Below, piece by piece: positions 44,400 to 55,885 of a stretch of 64,000 nucleotides of DNA. The position numbers and the translations under genes are program-made. The stretch comes from Vermamoeba vermiformis (taxonomy: Eukaryota > Tubulinea > Echinamoebida): NCBI GenBank assembly GCA_045837725.1, contig JBEWZL010000102.1, forward strand, positions 248,001 through 312,000, read 5' to 3'. The notes under the pieces were generated by a model. It was not told the DNA's origin. It made no database searches and worked only from the letters and a program-made list of their open reading frames with translations. Positions within the stretch are counted from its first letter, which is position 1. Each line of letters starts with the position of its first letter.

Positions 44400-46274
44400 T
44401 CAGTAATCGAGTTTTCGTTGCACTTCACGCGGCAGTTGATCGAATTGCCAGTTGAACTGTGATTTCAAGTGCAAGTTGGAGTGGATGTACTGCACACAGC
44501 TCTCGAACAGTGACTTCTTCAAGATCAAATCATACACGTGAATGCCATCTGCATGAGCTAATAAAGGTGAGAGTTAGCATTCAGCAGGGTCAAAGAAGCT
44601 CTCAATCTCGAACACTTACCAACGTACAACTTCTTGCCATCGTGCGAGAAGCATAAGCCATTGATATCGCCATCAGTGACTGATGTACAGTTAGAATGAT
44701 ATATCTGGTGTATTAGAGTGCCGTACCTTTGATGATTTGTTCCTCCCAAGTCCTCGTGTCCACAACATGAACATTCTTCTTAGCCTCAGCAAACACCAGT
44801 ACTACATAGGACAGTTAATTACTATTGCCGAGTCTTGTGACACGATCTTACTGTAGTTGAATAATGGCACGGGATTGAACTTGACGAGTCTGACGCACGC
44901 TTCAGAGCTGAAAGTGAATGAAGTGTCACTCTCCTCCTCTTCGCCTTCAGTCTCGGTCTTAGTGCGACTTTGACTTGTCCCGAGTTCTTGAACGATCTCT
45001 TTCGAAGGGAAGTGCCACACAATGCATTGACCGCGCTCTGTTGCCATTGCAAGATAAGGTCCTTGTGCTTGCCATGAGCACATCGTTGACGATGTCTTTT
45101 TGGCTGTTTGGTCATAATAACTGTTAGACAGCCGTGCTTATATTTAACCACACTAGCCCTTACTGTAACACAACGCATCCTGCAAGTGTTCGAACATTCC
45201 CTTTTGATTCATTTGATAGATGACTGGTCCTTTGGCATCATCCGCAGCACCCAGCTGATGAGGTGTTATTTGCGAAGTCAATAGTTAATGAATATTTACC
45301 AGATATTTTCCAAACTCGAAGGATCCAATGCTAGCAAAGTTGATGTTTAACGGGGCAATGATTTGTTGGTGAAAGCGGGTCACGAACTTGTCATCCTCTT
45401 CTTCAATGATGTACGCTATTATTTGAATTAATACGCGCTTACACGGGCACTAATGTACACTTACAGGTCACTTCACCGTCGTTCTTGCACACGAACAACA
45501 TGACGCGTGGTTCGTTTTGACTGATTTTGAACGGCACTAACTGCACTGTGTTGATATGCTTCTTGCTGAAAAATTGCCCTCGAACCAGCCTATAATAAAA
45601 TACTATGAATCTCATCGAAGGCATTTAAATTGAAATTTACTTTTGCGTGGCCTCGTGCATGACCTGAACTTCAGAGCTGTTGTTCACCGCGACGAATCCT
45701 CCAGCACATGATACGCTAAATATACTCTTCAATGTAATTCTCTCGACGATACACAGCTGCATAGGACATTTGCATTAAAATATTTAAATTGAATTTCTTG
45801 TTGCCTTACATTTCCGGTCTTAATGAATAATTTGCGCAGCGCACCGTAGTCCCTTCTAGATACGCTTGCAAGGTCCTCTTTCGTTGCAATTTTCTTCTGG
45901 CCGTTAAGTTCTGCTTCTCGCACGAGGGATTCAGGCAATGCCAGACTGTTAGACGAGAAGTAGATCGCTTCGCCATCTGTGCGCGTGTTATTCAATGCGC
46001 AAATGTATTAGGCGCGTATTCAATTTTACCTGTGCTTAGCTCGCAAAGGTTGAGGAGTTGATAGTGATGATGTTTGGTGAAGATCGGAAATTTAATCGGA
46101 TTCTGCCTCGACGAGAGTTACGCCATCCTTATTGGACAACAAGACCTTATTTAAATTTTCGTCGGAAGGCAATCTAAATCGTCTAATTTTTTGCAGCAGA
46201 GCTTGTAAATTTGGGGGTACAGCTTGGTTGTTATTTTGCTCGTTGTCATTATTATTGGGTGGTACAAAATCCAT
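44400..46274 (-). CDS. Beta-propeller-like (WD40-related) protein of unknown function
   Basis: About ten short exons on the minus strand encode a protein of some 480 residues. The N-terminus MDFVPPNNNDNEQNNNQ is Asn-rich. Then come LQALLQKIRRFRLPSDENL, an IYFSSNSLALPESLV segment, YGALRKLFIKTGN, and LIKE blade-type strands such as VSCAGGFVAVNNSSEVQVM, CSWQAQGPYLAMATERGQC with IVWHFPS, VLVFAEAKKNVHVVDTRTW and DGDINGLCFSHDGKKLYVA. The last exon ends REVQRKLDY. The GXDG-like blade endings support a propeller. The VFAEAKKNVHVVDTRTW stretch recalls the fungal DUF2415 proteins, but I cannot name a function. Confidence 0.62.
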
Positions 46275-46705
46275 TGCGATATTGTTTAAATATTTGTGAG
46301 GTTATGTAGTGCCTCGCTGTTTGTAATTGAATTGTTCAATCGATACAAACGACAAATTTGGATCATGTTTCAAATAATTTCGAAGAAATTCGGTAATATC
46401 ATAGTTAGTTAGTTAGCATGGCAGATCAAAGGAATGATAACTTACATCATATAATATAATACAGGCAAAATAATTTAAAATTATTTGGTTGTGACAGAAA
46501 CCAGTTGAAGATCTTGCATTTGAGTAGCCTCACAAGCAAAGTGTACTGAATTAGCTTATCTTAGGCTACTTAAAAATGAGTAAACTCGAACTGTCACGTG
46601 TGCTGCAGAGGCGGATAAGAAAAATTGACAAGAGAAGTTAGTCATTTTATTGCCGGTCGTGAACGAGCTCGATAGGAAGTTATATAGTTAATAATATCAA
46701 TAGCA
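46275..46705. other. Divergent intergenic region
   Basis: This 430-bp AT-rich region separates the starts of the propeller-like gene and LAMTOR5. A single CACGTG occurs at about 46596. No reading frame or structured element is apparent. It is expected to hold both promoters. Confidence 0.4.
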
Positions 46706-47354
46706 ATGGACGCGCAATTAGAACAAGCAGTTAACGAAATGTAAGCAGCTGTGACCAGTCACATCTCGTTGCACGTCAAATCCAACACTCAAATCCTAAT
46801 TAACTTGGAAATATTTAGTATGTCCCAAGAAGGTGTTACAGGTGTATTATTCGTTGATCAGCATGGTCTCTGTCTCACAGGTAATTTTACTAATTATTTT
46901 CGATTTTTATTATTTTATTCACCTGCTATTGCTTACTGATACGAGTGACCTTTGTCTAATTCAACAATCGCGCTAAAGTAATAATTAATATTCAATTATT
47001 CATAGCTCGTGGCGATGCTACTTCTACAGCTTCCGGTTTCATTTCAGCAATTGTGTCTCGTGCAGCTGATATTGGCGGTGAAGATTGCACAATGTGCATT
47101 GAAACTGATGATAGGTATGTTGAATAACATTAATGAATATTAATCGTCCTTAAAATAATGCGATCGCGATCCACTTCGCGACTGGTCTCTCAAGAAACGT
47201 ACCTCGAATATGATGATATTAGCGAATATGCGAATACAAGAATTTAAATTACCAAGCATACTAATTATATTCATGTAGAAACATCTTTTTGAAGCGCCAA
47301 GACGACATGACCATTGCAGTGTTTAAGAAGTCTGCTGCCGTTGCGCAACAATAA
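46706..47354 (+). CDS. LAMTOR5: Ragulator subunit LAMTOR5 (HBXIP, roadblock fold)
   Basis: LAMTOR5 is one of the roadblock-fold subunits of Ragulator, which holds Rag GTPases on lysosomes. Four short exons give MDAQLEQAVNEI, then MSQEGVTGVLFVDQHGLCLT, ARGDATSTASGFISAIVSRA with ADIGGEDCTMCIETDD, and NIFLKRQDDMTIAVFKKSA. The pattern M-A-LEQ, VxGVLxxDxxGLxLxxRG, CIE(S/T)D(N/D), and (K/Q)xDxMTxAVxK matches the family. Length is about 90 residues. The intron between exons 2 and 3 is about 125 nt, longer than most here. Together with the RagA gene at 0.8-2.0 kb it makes two members of one complex in the window, although 44 kb apart. Confidence 0.9.
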
Positions 47355-47996
47355 GAACGCATTCAATTGTAGCTTAGTTTTGTAAATACTATATTAATTA
47401 GAGTCTGCGCAGCTATTTTATGTCGAGTTAATTTGAATTTTGTACAAGCGTTGCTGGGTCTGAGTCGCGGTGCTTGTTCGAGCGTTCCATAACTGACTTC
47501 AACAAGGTAGCGTTATTTGAGGCTACTATGTAGTCCTACGGACTTAACTTAATGCGGCATCTGGGAGTAAATTAAAAGTCAAAAGGACAATCCAATCGTT
47601 TTTAGCCAATGAACACAATCGGAAATTTGTAATATTACTTCGTTACATATTAGATGTTCGGTATTATTATATTAAATAAATTGAAGCAAACTTTCGGCGC
47701 GACCAGACCAAATAACAGAAGACACGCTACCAAGTCATTATGAGGTACAAAATTGATCTCATTGAATGCTCGAATACTATAAGAATGAGTTTTTCGTCGG
47801 TAGAATAATTGAAGAAGATTATGTGAGTCGATCGGTTAGAATCTTTCTTAGCCTCTGCTGTCAGTTCCACACCGTAGTCTAATGCATATACTTATCTCAG
47901 ATATGGTAACATGTTTGAATTTTCGTCGGCAAAAGGAAAAACGATCTGAGCTTAATTTGGCGCATTTATTTTTGATCGAAGATCGAGGCAACAACA
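47355..47996. other. Gene-free region with possible hairpin block
   Basis: This 640-bp stretch starts with the LAMTOR5 3' end and a moderately GC-rich segment at about 47440-47560. Two small adjacent hairpins can be drawn there: GTAGC at 47507-47511 with GCTAC at 47522-47526, and AGTCC at 47532-47536 with GGACT at 47540-47544. The remainder is AT-rich and presumably the PP2C promoter. No conserved coding frame is visible. The hairpins are short enough to be chance, so I do not call an RNA gene. Confidence 0.35.
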
Positions 47997-49762
47997 ATGG
48001 GCAACCCTGAGTCGAAAGCCGCCGGCAGTAAGGGTCCTGGCACACCTAGAGAGCCTCCAAAACCTGAACCGGTCTTTATGGAATACGCAGAACATGGAAT
48101 TGTTGGGCGAAGACCCACGATGGAGGATGCGCATCTCTTGGAAGCGCCTTGGGGAGACGATAATACAGCGATCTTTGGTGTATTTGATGGACATTTTGGA
48201 ACCAAATGCTCGGAGTTTGTAGCACGAAAGCTTCCAGAGGTTTTGAAAGCTCATCCCAAATTCAACGACGACGTTCATCTAGCATTGAAAGAGTCCTTTT
48301 TGCACGTTGATAAAGAATTCCTTAAGCAAGCATCAGCTGAAAAATTAGGAGATGGATCAACAGGCATTGTAACACTGATAAAGAACGAAAAGATTTATTG
48401 CGCCAATACAGGAGATTCGAGAGGAGTTCTTTGTGAGGGTGGAAAGACAGTTGCATTATCAGAGGATCATAAACCAGAAGTACCTAAGGAACTCGCAAGG
48501 TATTTATTTACAGGAATATCTATAATTATATACCATATTTTTTAATTTTAATAATGAATGCGGTTTGCTTTGGTGGTCTTTTTTCGTAATAATCAGAAAA
48601 TATATTATTTTTGAAGCGCATAGAATAATATTTCGGTTATTATTTGGTTAGATACGACCATTATCGAATTTTCTTAACCGCATCTAAAAACATAAAATAA
48701 CGGCAAGTTAGCCGACGGATTAAAAACACATAATAACGCATTATATTATTCAAGAATCGAACAAGCTGGTGGAATTATATTATTAGGACGTGTGCAAGGC
48801 AAATTAGCTGTTGCCCGTTCTTTTGGCGATCTGGATTTCAAAAACGAACAAACATTAGAAGCTAAATGGATCACTGCCGAACCTGATATCCTTTTAATTG
48901 TCGTGAATAGTCATATTACTAATTTCTTATCGACTGATTATTATTTGACCAATTTTCGATCCTTAACTCGGATTCGTACATATTTTAGAAGTGCCACTCA
49001 CCACCGACACCGAATTTATATTGCTCGCATGCGACGGTCTATGGGACAAATTTTCAAACGAAGAAGCAGTCGAATTTGTGCGCAAAAGAATTGAAACAAA
49101 TGTACCGACACTGGAGATTGCCAAGCAGATCGTGCAAGAGGCGTACAATCTGGGCTCGACGGACAACATCACCGCGGTGCTGGTCGTGTTCAATCACGCG
49201 ATTAAGAACAAGTCCATGCGCCGCGCTGGAGCTGTGGCTGAAGTGCACGGTCACGCTACCCGCCGAGAACAACACCAATGTGGCACAAACACCGAGCAAG
49301 AAGAAGGACAAGACACCAAAAAAAGAGCCAAAAGGCGTGACTAAGACCGCTGCTGAGCCCCCTCAAGTGATCCCACCCAAAAAGGACCGCACTGCCAAGA
49401 CCACCACTGGTGATAAGCCTCGCACGCCACGCGGTGAAGCCAATGAAGCCTCAAAGCCGCACAACGACGAGCCGAGTCAATCGAACACTTCTGACGAGAA
49501 AAAAACCGAGCTCGCCTCGCCGAAGAGCGACAAGAGTCTATCAAAGGAGTCCTCCACTGGCAACGACAAATCACCGCGCAAGCACAAAGAGCACAAAGAC
49601 GACAAAGACAAGAAGAAGCACAAGCGCGATGAGAGCAAGGCATCGAGCTCGAATTCCAGTCCTGCAATGAACGTCTCGCGCAGCAACCCGGATGTGGCCA
49701 CTGCTGAAGATGTTAAGCGCAGCAACAGCGCGTCGGATAGTATTGGTAACGACAAGTCATAA
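47997..49762 (+). CDS. PP2C-type protein phosphatase, probably N-myristoylated
   Basis: PPM phosphatases are Mg/Mn-dependent Ser/Thr phosphatases. The start MGNPESKAAG fits the N-myristoylation consensus. Conserved metal-binding and structural motifs appear in order: GRRPTMEDAHLL, AIFGVFDGHFGTKCSEF, GDGSTGIVTLI, CANTGDSRGVL, VARSFGDLDF, ILLACDGLWDKFSNEEAV and GSTDNITAVLVVFNH. Three exons are seen, with an intron of about 280 nt at 48500-48755 and one of about 95 nt near 48890-48985. After the catalytic domain the frame that holds it closes at 49344. A different frame, 49240-49762, continues as a Lys/Ser-rich tail (KEHKDDKDKKKHKRDE) that looks real. No intron explains the switch, so the 3' end as read here carries a one-base frame disruption or a genuine shift. 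Confidence 0.88.
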
Positions 49763-50008
49763 TTGCGTCGTTGTGTTTATCGAGTGTAATAATATATTTA
49801 ATATTTAAAAACGCATCGTCGAGAGTGATGGTGTCAGGAATTAAATTTATAATTTTCAAAAAATAATCAAAAAATAATTGCATTTAAAAGCTCTGGAGCG
49901 ATATGATTATGCAATCGATCGTTCATTTTGATATTTCATGAACTGTAAATAAACCTGCTTTAAAGTAACTCGATGTTGTTTTTTTTGTTTATCTGTCAAT
50001 AGATCACC

Positions 50009-51302
50009 ATGGAACCAGCAGAAATTCAAGAGTATCGTGTTCAACTCGCGGCTATAGAGGGTCTATTAGCTGAAGAGCCTAATAATCAAGAGCTGTTTGG
50101 CGTTAGAGATCAGCTACGCGACATTATTCGATTGGCTACTGAAGTTGATACTTTGCAACAACCAACGACGGATATGTTTGATGATGATAGTGTTAATGAG
50201 GTTGATGCTAGAGATAATAATGCACAAGTGCAAGTAGAGCCAGAACCGGATCGAGCGCCTGAAAAAGTCCCTAAAAATCTCATTAATTTTGAAAAAAAAG
50301 AAGAATTACACTATAAAGATGGAAAGATGATTATAGAACAGAACAATATTGTAAATAATAATTTGGACGAAAACAATTCGGATTCGCTCGACTCCTCAAG
50401 CGATTACAGCTCTAGTGATAGCGAAAATGAACAAGAGTTAATAGCCAAAGAATATTTGGAGCAAATTAAAGATAATATACTAGCAAATAATGCCATGGCA
50501 CCTACTGACAGCAGATTCAATCAAATTGCTAACTGGGAACAATACACCAAAGTAATTGAACCGATCACTATCATTATTATGATGCTAATATGGTTTTTAG
50601 GGTATTGGATCTAAATTGCTGGCAAAATATGGCTACAAAAAGGTAAGAATTCATTTCTAGATCAATGCGGATCTGACCATTGACACGTAGGGCCAAGGTG
50701 TAGGTCGAAGCAAAATAGGCATCACTGAGCCAATATCGTTAGATGAGCAGACTGGCAATTCTAAGGCGGGCTTGGGTAAGTTAACTAAGATCATGGTTTA
50801 GTGTGCGAGGGACACTTTTTGACACTTTCGCGTGACAGGTCACACAAAGAGACGACGCAGCAAAAGATTGCCAGGCGATGAAAGACCATCGAAAAGAGCA
50901 CGAAAGAGCGGACAAAGCGATGTGTCGCAGGCAGCGGGTGGATCCAATTACAAACCCGACTTTGAGAACGGTGAAAATATCTTCGACTACATCAACAAGA
51001 AAACAGCGATGAAATCTCCGCCAAAAGACAAAGAAGTCCTAGACCTGAAGAAATTAAAGCCAGAAGAGATCAAGAAAAAGCACCACGAACTGTTGAAACA
51101 AATGGGCGAATTGAAGGTACAAATCGACAAGTACGAAATGTCTTATCAACGCAACTTGTCACGTGACCCTGTTGCTGCATCACAAGCGAAAAAACAACGC
51201 GATGAGGTGCTCGTGCAGTACGATGCGATTGGCAAACAAGAAAAATTGTTGCGTGCCAAGATTGAGATGAAAAAGAATCGTGACAAGTTGAAAGAATTTT
51301 AA
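50009..51302 (+). CDS. G-patch protein related to ZGPAT, lacking the CCCH finger
   Basis: The N-terminus, IQEYRVQLAAIEGLLAEEP and QLRDIIRLATEVD, resembles the start of ZGPAT. An acidic Asn/Ser-rich region follows. The G-patch spans a splice junction and reads GIGSKLLAKYGYKKGQGVGR. After a basic block (KRRRSKRLPGDERPSKRARK, nuclear-localisation-like) comes NIFDYINKKTAMKSPP and a C-terminal coiled coil ending MKKNRDKLKEF. This matches the ZGPAT C-terminus with NVFDFLNEKL and KKMTEF. Animal ZGPAT has a CCCH zinc finger and a Tudor-like region between the N-terminus and the G-patch. Neither is visible here, and no exon that could encode them is seen between 50009 and 50635. ZGPAT is a transcription repressor and splicing regulator in animals. 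Confidence 0.8.
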
Positions 51303-51350
51303 GCAGACAAAGACACAATACGAACAATTCAGATTGATATTAACAAGAGT

Positions 51351-53604
51351 TTATTGGTGTCTTGGATTCAGATATACGTAGAGGCCATTCCTATTAAATC
51401 AAATATCAGTACCGTCTTGGACCAAAAAGAGTTTCACCACAGGACACTTACTTTGGTTTCTGCGTGACAGCGTAGACAGGCACGACTGGCTTAGTTTCAT
51501 CGAGCTTCCATTCAAAGTACTTGGCCATGGTACTCAGCACTGCTCGCATTTCAACCTTGGCGAATGTTTGGCCAATGCCTGCAAGGAACAGAAGTGTCAA
51601 AAACAATACGATCAAGACGTCACTGACTTACAATTCCTTGGACCACTGCTGAATGGAATAAACTTGGGATAGTGCGATTGATTGTTGGCAAAGCGAGTTG
51701 GGTTGAATTCATTGTGCTACGAACGAACGTCAGTAAAATGTCAGTCTTAGTGCTGACTGTGTGCACGTACATCAGACCAGATGTGCTCGTTGTGATTGAG
51801 CGAGTGCAGTGCTACCCACAGCGCCGTGCCTTTGGGCAGGAAATAATCGCCGAGCTGAATGTCCTTGGTCAGTTCACGGACTAACAAAACCGATTAGAGA
51901 CTCGTAGCACAGGTCACAAACACGACTCACCTGATCCACTGGGCGTGACAGTCGTCATTCTCATGCTCTCTTTGATCACCATGTCGAGCACGGTCAGCTG
52001 CGACAAGTCATCGTAGTCAGGGAACTCTTTGTTTTTCAACAACTGTGCTGACACTTAGTGCTATTCATACATCATAATCATGACACGTACCACGTCAACT
52101 TCATCTTGAACTTTCTTCTGCCACTCAGGATATAGCGCCGTGTGGTGCAAGAACCACGTCATGGCTGAGGATTGGTTCAATGAGTGCTCAATATGACGGC
52201 TCAATATTATACTATCTTACAGTGTGCAGTGGTCTCGTGGCCGGCCACCAAAAATATCACGTTCTCGCTGATCACTTCCTCTTCGCTCATCTTCGCGCCA
52301 GTCTCTGGATCTTGTGCCTTCAACATCATGTTCAATAAATCGTTGCGATTGGCAAGGGCATCAGGGTCCTTTTTGCGGTCCTCTAAACACTTTCTGGCTA
52401 ATGATCGGACTTGTTTTCTATTACGACGTTACGTTAACGAGCGGATCCAAAAATAGATCCAGATGTGGAACCTACCGAAGATTAGCCAATCGTAAATAAG
52501 CAAATGGATTTAGCATATGACCAATAGGATTGATTGAACGACGCTCAACTTCTTGCAACAGCTGTGACATGGCTTCAATGGCATCGACATTGGCCCCGTG
52601 TAGTGCGCCGTAGTTAACTCCGAATGCAGCAGAGGTCAATACATCCTAAATCATGAGTTAAATACGCAGCCAAAATATTGAAGTTAATTATAGTTCAAGC
52701 GTACCAAAGCTACTTTCTGAAAGGTATCGTTGATGTTGATAGATCTGCTAAAGTCTTGTTCGTTCAAGTACTGCTTCAATTCCTTCAACTCATCGACCAT
52801 CAAGTGGTACATGCCCTTAATAGCTGTTACGCTGAACATTGGATTCATAAGCTTGCGTTGTTTGTGCCAATAAGCACCTGTAATCTAGCAGTTAGATCCG
52901 CATCCATATTGCTGAAATCAGCGTACCATCGGATAAAAAAATATCATTGTCGTTGATAATACGAACTACATCGTATGCACGGCCCTTATAGTCGTTGGCT
53001 AGCGATTCAGTAACGTACTGAAAAACAAGTTAGTACGAGGGTACGCGCCAAATCCAGCTTTCAAATAGCCATACCTTTGGATCAGCAATTAGAACCATGT
53101 TCTTAGTTAAGAATCCTCCGCGAAGAAGTACGATGTCACCATATTTATCGAGCAGGTTGTCAAACTCTCGGAAGGGTTGGCCAGGATGTCGATCTGTTGC
53201 GAGCTGACCTAATGTACCGATCGCTAAACTTGTTGGATATGGTCCTGTCATATAAATAAGAATAAGATTATATACAAACTGGCTGAATGTCAATTTAAAA
53301 AATAATTGTGGATCAGATCCACAACTTCAAATTCAGTCAACACCGGAACGCTAGTATATATGACAATAATGAGATTCATCATTTAATTATACCTGGCATT
53401 TTTTTCTTCCACGGTGCTTCGAAAGTTACCTTCTAATAGTATTTAAACAGGTTAGATCGGGCTGATTTTGATGCTCGTGCACATTATTAATTCGTATATA
53501 ATTATTTTAAAATAAGTATACTGTACCAGCCAAATAATGATCTTAGGCAACACCCAGTAACAGAACGCAAATCCACCCGCGACCAAAACGAGAGACGAAA
53601 CCAT
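51351..53604 (-). CDS. Cytochrome P450 monooxygenase
   Basis: P450s are haem-thiolate monooxygenases anchored to the endoplasmic reticulum. The N-terminus, MVSSLVLVAGGFAFCYW with VLPKIII, is a membrane anchor. About eleven short exons give PYPTSLAIGTLGQLA, AYWHKQRKLMNPMFSV (helix C, WxxxR-type), VIFLVAGHETTAHC (I-helix AGxxT), DMVIKESMRMTTVTP (ExxR), and the haem loop FSSGPRNCIGQTFAKVEM (FxxGxRxCxG). The last exon is short: KPK splices across a 62-nt intron to NGLYVYLNPRHQ, which is the usual end. The stop sits inside an AATAAA on the minus strand, so the 3' UTR must be extremely short or use another signal. Length is about 500 residues. Subfamily and substrate are not assignable. It converges on the ZGPAT-like gene with 48 bp between stops. 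Confidence 0.92.
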
Positions 53605-54023
53605 TTTCAGCACGATTGTAGTTACGAAATAGTGCTAATAATGTTCTGTGTGCGAATTCTTTGCACTGAGTTCAATAATGATAACAAAAACCAAACCGGA
53701 AATTCGCCAATTGAACCGTTATTCGCTCGGACTCATCTTAACTAGTTCCTGTTGGGCCGCAGTTTCAAGCACGTGAGGTGTACCGCGGAAATCAATTCGG
53801 ATTCGTTAAAATTCAAGCACAATAATAAAGTCATTTTAATCCAAAAATTTATTTACAAAAGACATTTTCGTTATTTTGGATCTGCTCATTATTGATGCTT
53901 GCTTCGACGTTGATTGCTTCTGAGCATCATAAACTCGTTGCATGATAACAGATCCACTTGTCCTCGAGGACATGACAGTTGTGCCAGTCCAATCACGTGC
54001 CAATATCTTATCTTGACTTCTTC
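53605..54023. other. Intergenic region between P450 and NUP42
   Basis: About 420 bp lie upstream of P450 and downstream of NUP42, both on the minus strand. It is AT-rich in the middle and has CACGTG at about 53769 and 53993. No gene is seen. The P450 promoter and the NUP42 3' end must be here. Confidence 0.4.
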
Positions 54024-55647
54024 TTAACGTACTTCCACAGGTGGCTCGTCTTCAGGGATGAGGCCGAATGTGAATCGTTCGGCGCGGTACTGTGTCAAGC
54101 TGTCAGCGGACATTGGACCACTCGGCTGCGGCTCAGTCACGGCTGCTGGACTCGTGTTAATTGCTGGGCCACCGAGCATGCTGGGCGCGAGGCCTTGGGG
54201 CTGTTGTGGCGCAGTTTGTGGCTGTGGCGTGGTTTGGAACAAGTTGGTCTGACCACTCAAGAGACTCTGACCAAAGGGCGAGGGTGTCTGACCACCGGAC
54301 GAGAGTTGAAAGCTCGGCTGGGGCAACAGCGTGCTGCCAGTGCCGAGCCCTGGTTGAGGTGTCACGCCAAAGGCAGTCTGTTGCGGTGATTGTGCGCCGA
54401 GACCGAATGGACTTGGTGCTGGTGCTGGCTGTGCGGCACTCAATGGCGCGGCAAAAATAGAACTCGTTTGCTGCTGTTGCGGCTGTCCAAACACCGAGGA
54501 GGTCTGTGCAGCACCACTGCCAAATATAGAACTCGTGTTTGGTGCACCGAGTCCTTGTGGCTGACCAAATATAGAACTCGTTTGCTGCTGTTGCGGGGCA
54601 TTGTCAATGCCTGCAAATATGCCGCCAGTGATGGCAGGCTGTGGCGCGTGACCACCGTGCCCAGTGCCACCAAACACATTGCCTTGCGCCTGTTGTTGGG
54701 CCTGCACTGGGGGCACGTAACTAGATCTGGCTTGAATGGCGAGTTGTTTCTTCTGCTGGGCCTCGTTGAACATGTTGGCCACGGTCTGATTGTACTGCAT
54801 CAAATTGCCTTTGCTTTTGAATTCTTTCAACGCCTCCCAACGCATTTCTTCGAATGAATAATCGCCCGTGAATAAGTTGGGGAATTCTGCATCTGGTCCG
54901 TAACATGAAAACGGCCACAAATTCACTGATAAATCTTCTAATATCATCGCTCTATAATACACATTAATATTAATGATAATTCAGAAAAGTTGATAAATTC
55001 TCATGATAATGTTTAAATAATTAATTACTTACGGATAATCCTTTTGTTGCTGCTGATTATTGTGTCCGCCTTGATAATTATTGCCGCCCTGACCTCGATT
55101 ATTATTCCAATTATTATTACCACCGCCGTGCTGATTATTTCTGTTGTTGTTGTAGCCTTGATTGTTATTTCGATTGTTGTTCCAATTATTATTGCCACCA
55201 CCTTGATTACGGTTGTTATTATAATTAGTATTGCCTCTACTGTTGTTCCAGTTGTTATTTCCAGCTTGATTATTGTTCCAGCCTGAATTATTGTTGCCGC
55301 CAGAATTATTCCAATTAGTATTTCCTCCTTGGTTGCCGTTAAACGCTCCAAACTACAATAAATAATTAGTATATATTATATAAATTAATAATAATATTTT
55401 TGTCAATTTTTTAAACAGCTGTCAAGTCAATTATTTTGACTTTAATTTCTCGATCTAATTTTTACAACGGTAATAAAATGTCTGATTTGCATATACGTAC
55501 TCTATTTTGTGTCTGATTGTTGCTGCCAAATCCTCCTTGCTGTCCACCGCCACCACCTCCGCCTGAGGGGCCGATGTGGGCAAACTTACATCTGTTGCCG
55601 TTTCTGCAATTGCCTTGCTGCCAATATTTGCACGGTCCTTTGCTCAT
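54024..55647 (-). CDS. NUP42: Nucleoporin NUP42 (CCCH finger, FG repeats, Gle1-binding tail)
   Basis: NUP42 (NLP1/hCG1) sits on the cytoplasmic face of the pore and helps Gle1 drive mRNA export. The N-terminus KGPCKYWQQGNCRNGNRCKF carries a CCCH zinc finger. A striking Asn-rich region of WNN-type repeats (NNNWNNNRNN, GGNNNWNN) follows. A conserved globular segment reads LWPFSCYGPD, then FPNLFTGDYSFEEMRWEAL and KEFKSKGNLMQYNQTV. An FG-repeat region follows, mainly SIFG, VFGG and PFG units in Gln/Ala/Pro-rich sequence. The tail ends SLTQYRAERFTFGLIPEDEP, which matches the Gle1-binding end of human NUP42. Three exons are visible. The TAA overlaps a GTACGT that might be a donor, so a few more residues in a further exon cannot be ruled out. 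Confidence 0.88.
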
Positions 55648-55885
55648 ATTGTATTATATTAGTAGTGTTATGTGGTATTGTTTGTCTTAACGCTGATAAA
55701 AATGAACGGAAATCGATCTAACTTTTCGTCCTGGCAAAAATTCTAGAATCAACAAGTTGAGAATTCTCAAAATAGGCATTTTAGTTATAAGAATAAGAAT
55801 CAAGTATGTTATTTAGTATCGCAACATTGCGTATTGGTTTATATTACAGGCTATGTACAAATAATCGAAAGAAATAAATTGGTGC

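Noticed and set aside
47501-47520. AACAAGGTAG resembling the 3' end of small-subunit rRNA
   Set aside because: Only about ten bases match and the following helix is absent, so it is more likely chance than a mitochondrial rRNA insertion.
55030-55290. Plus-strand Ile/Val-rich frame suggesting a transmembrane protein
   Set aside because: It is the antisense of the AAT-rich Asn repeats of NUP42.
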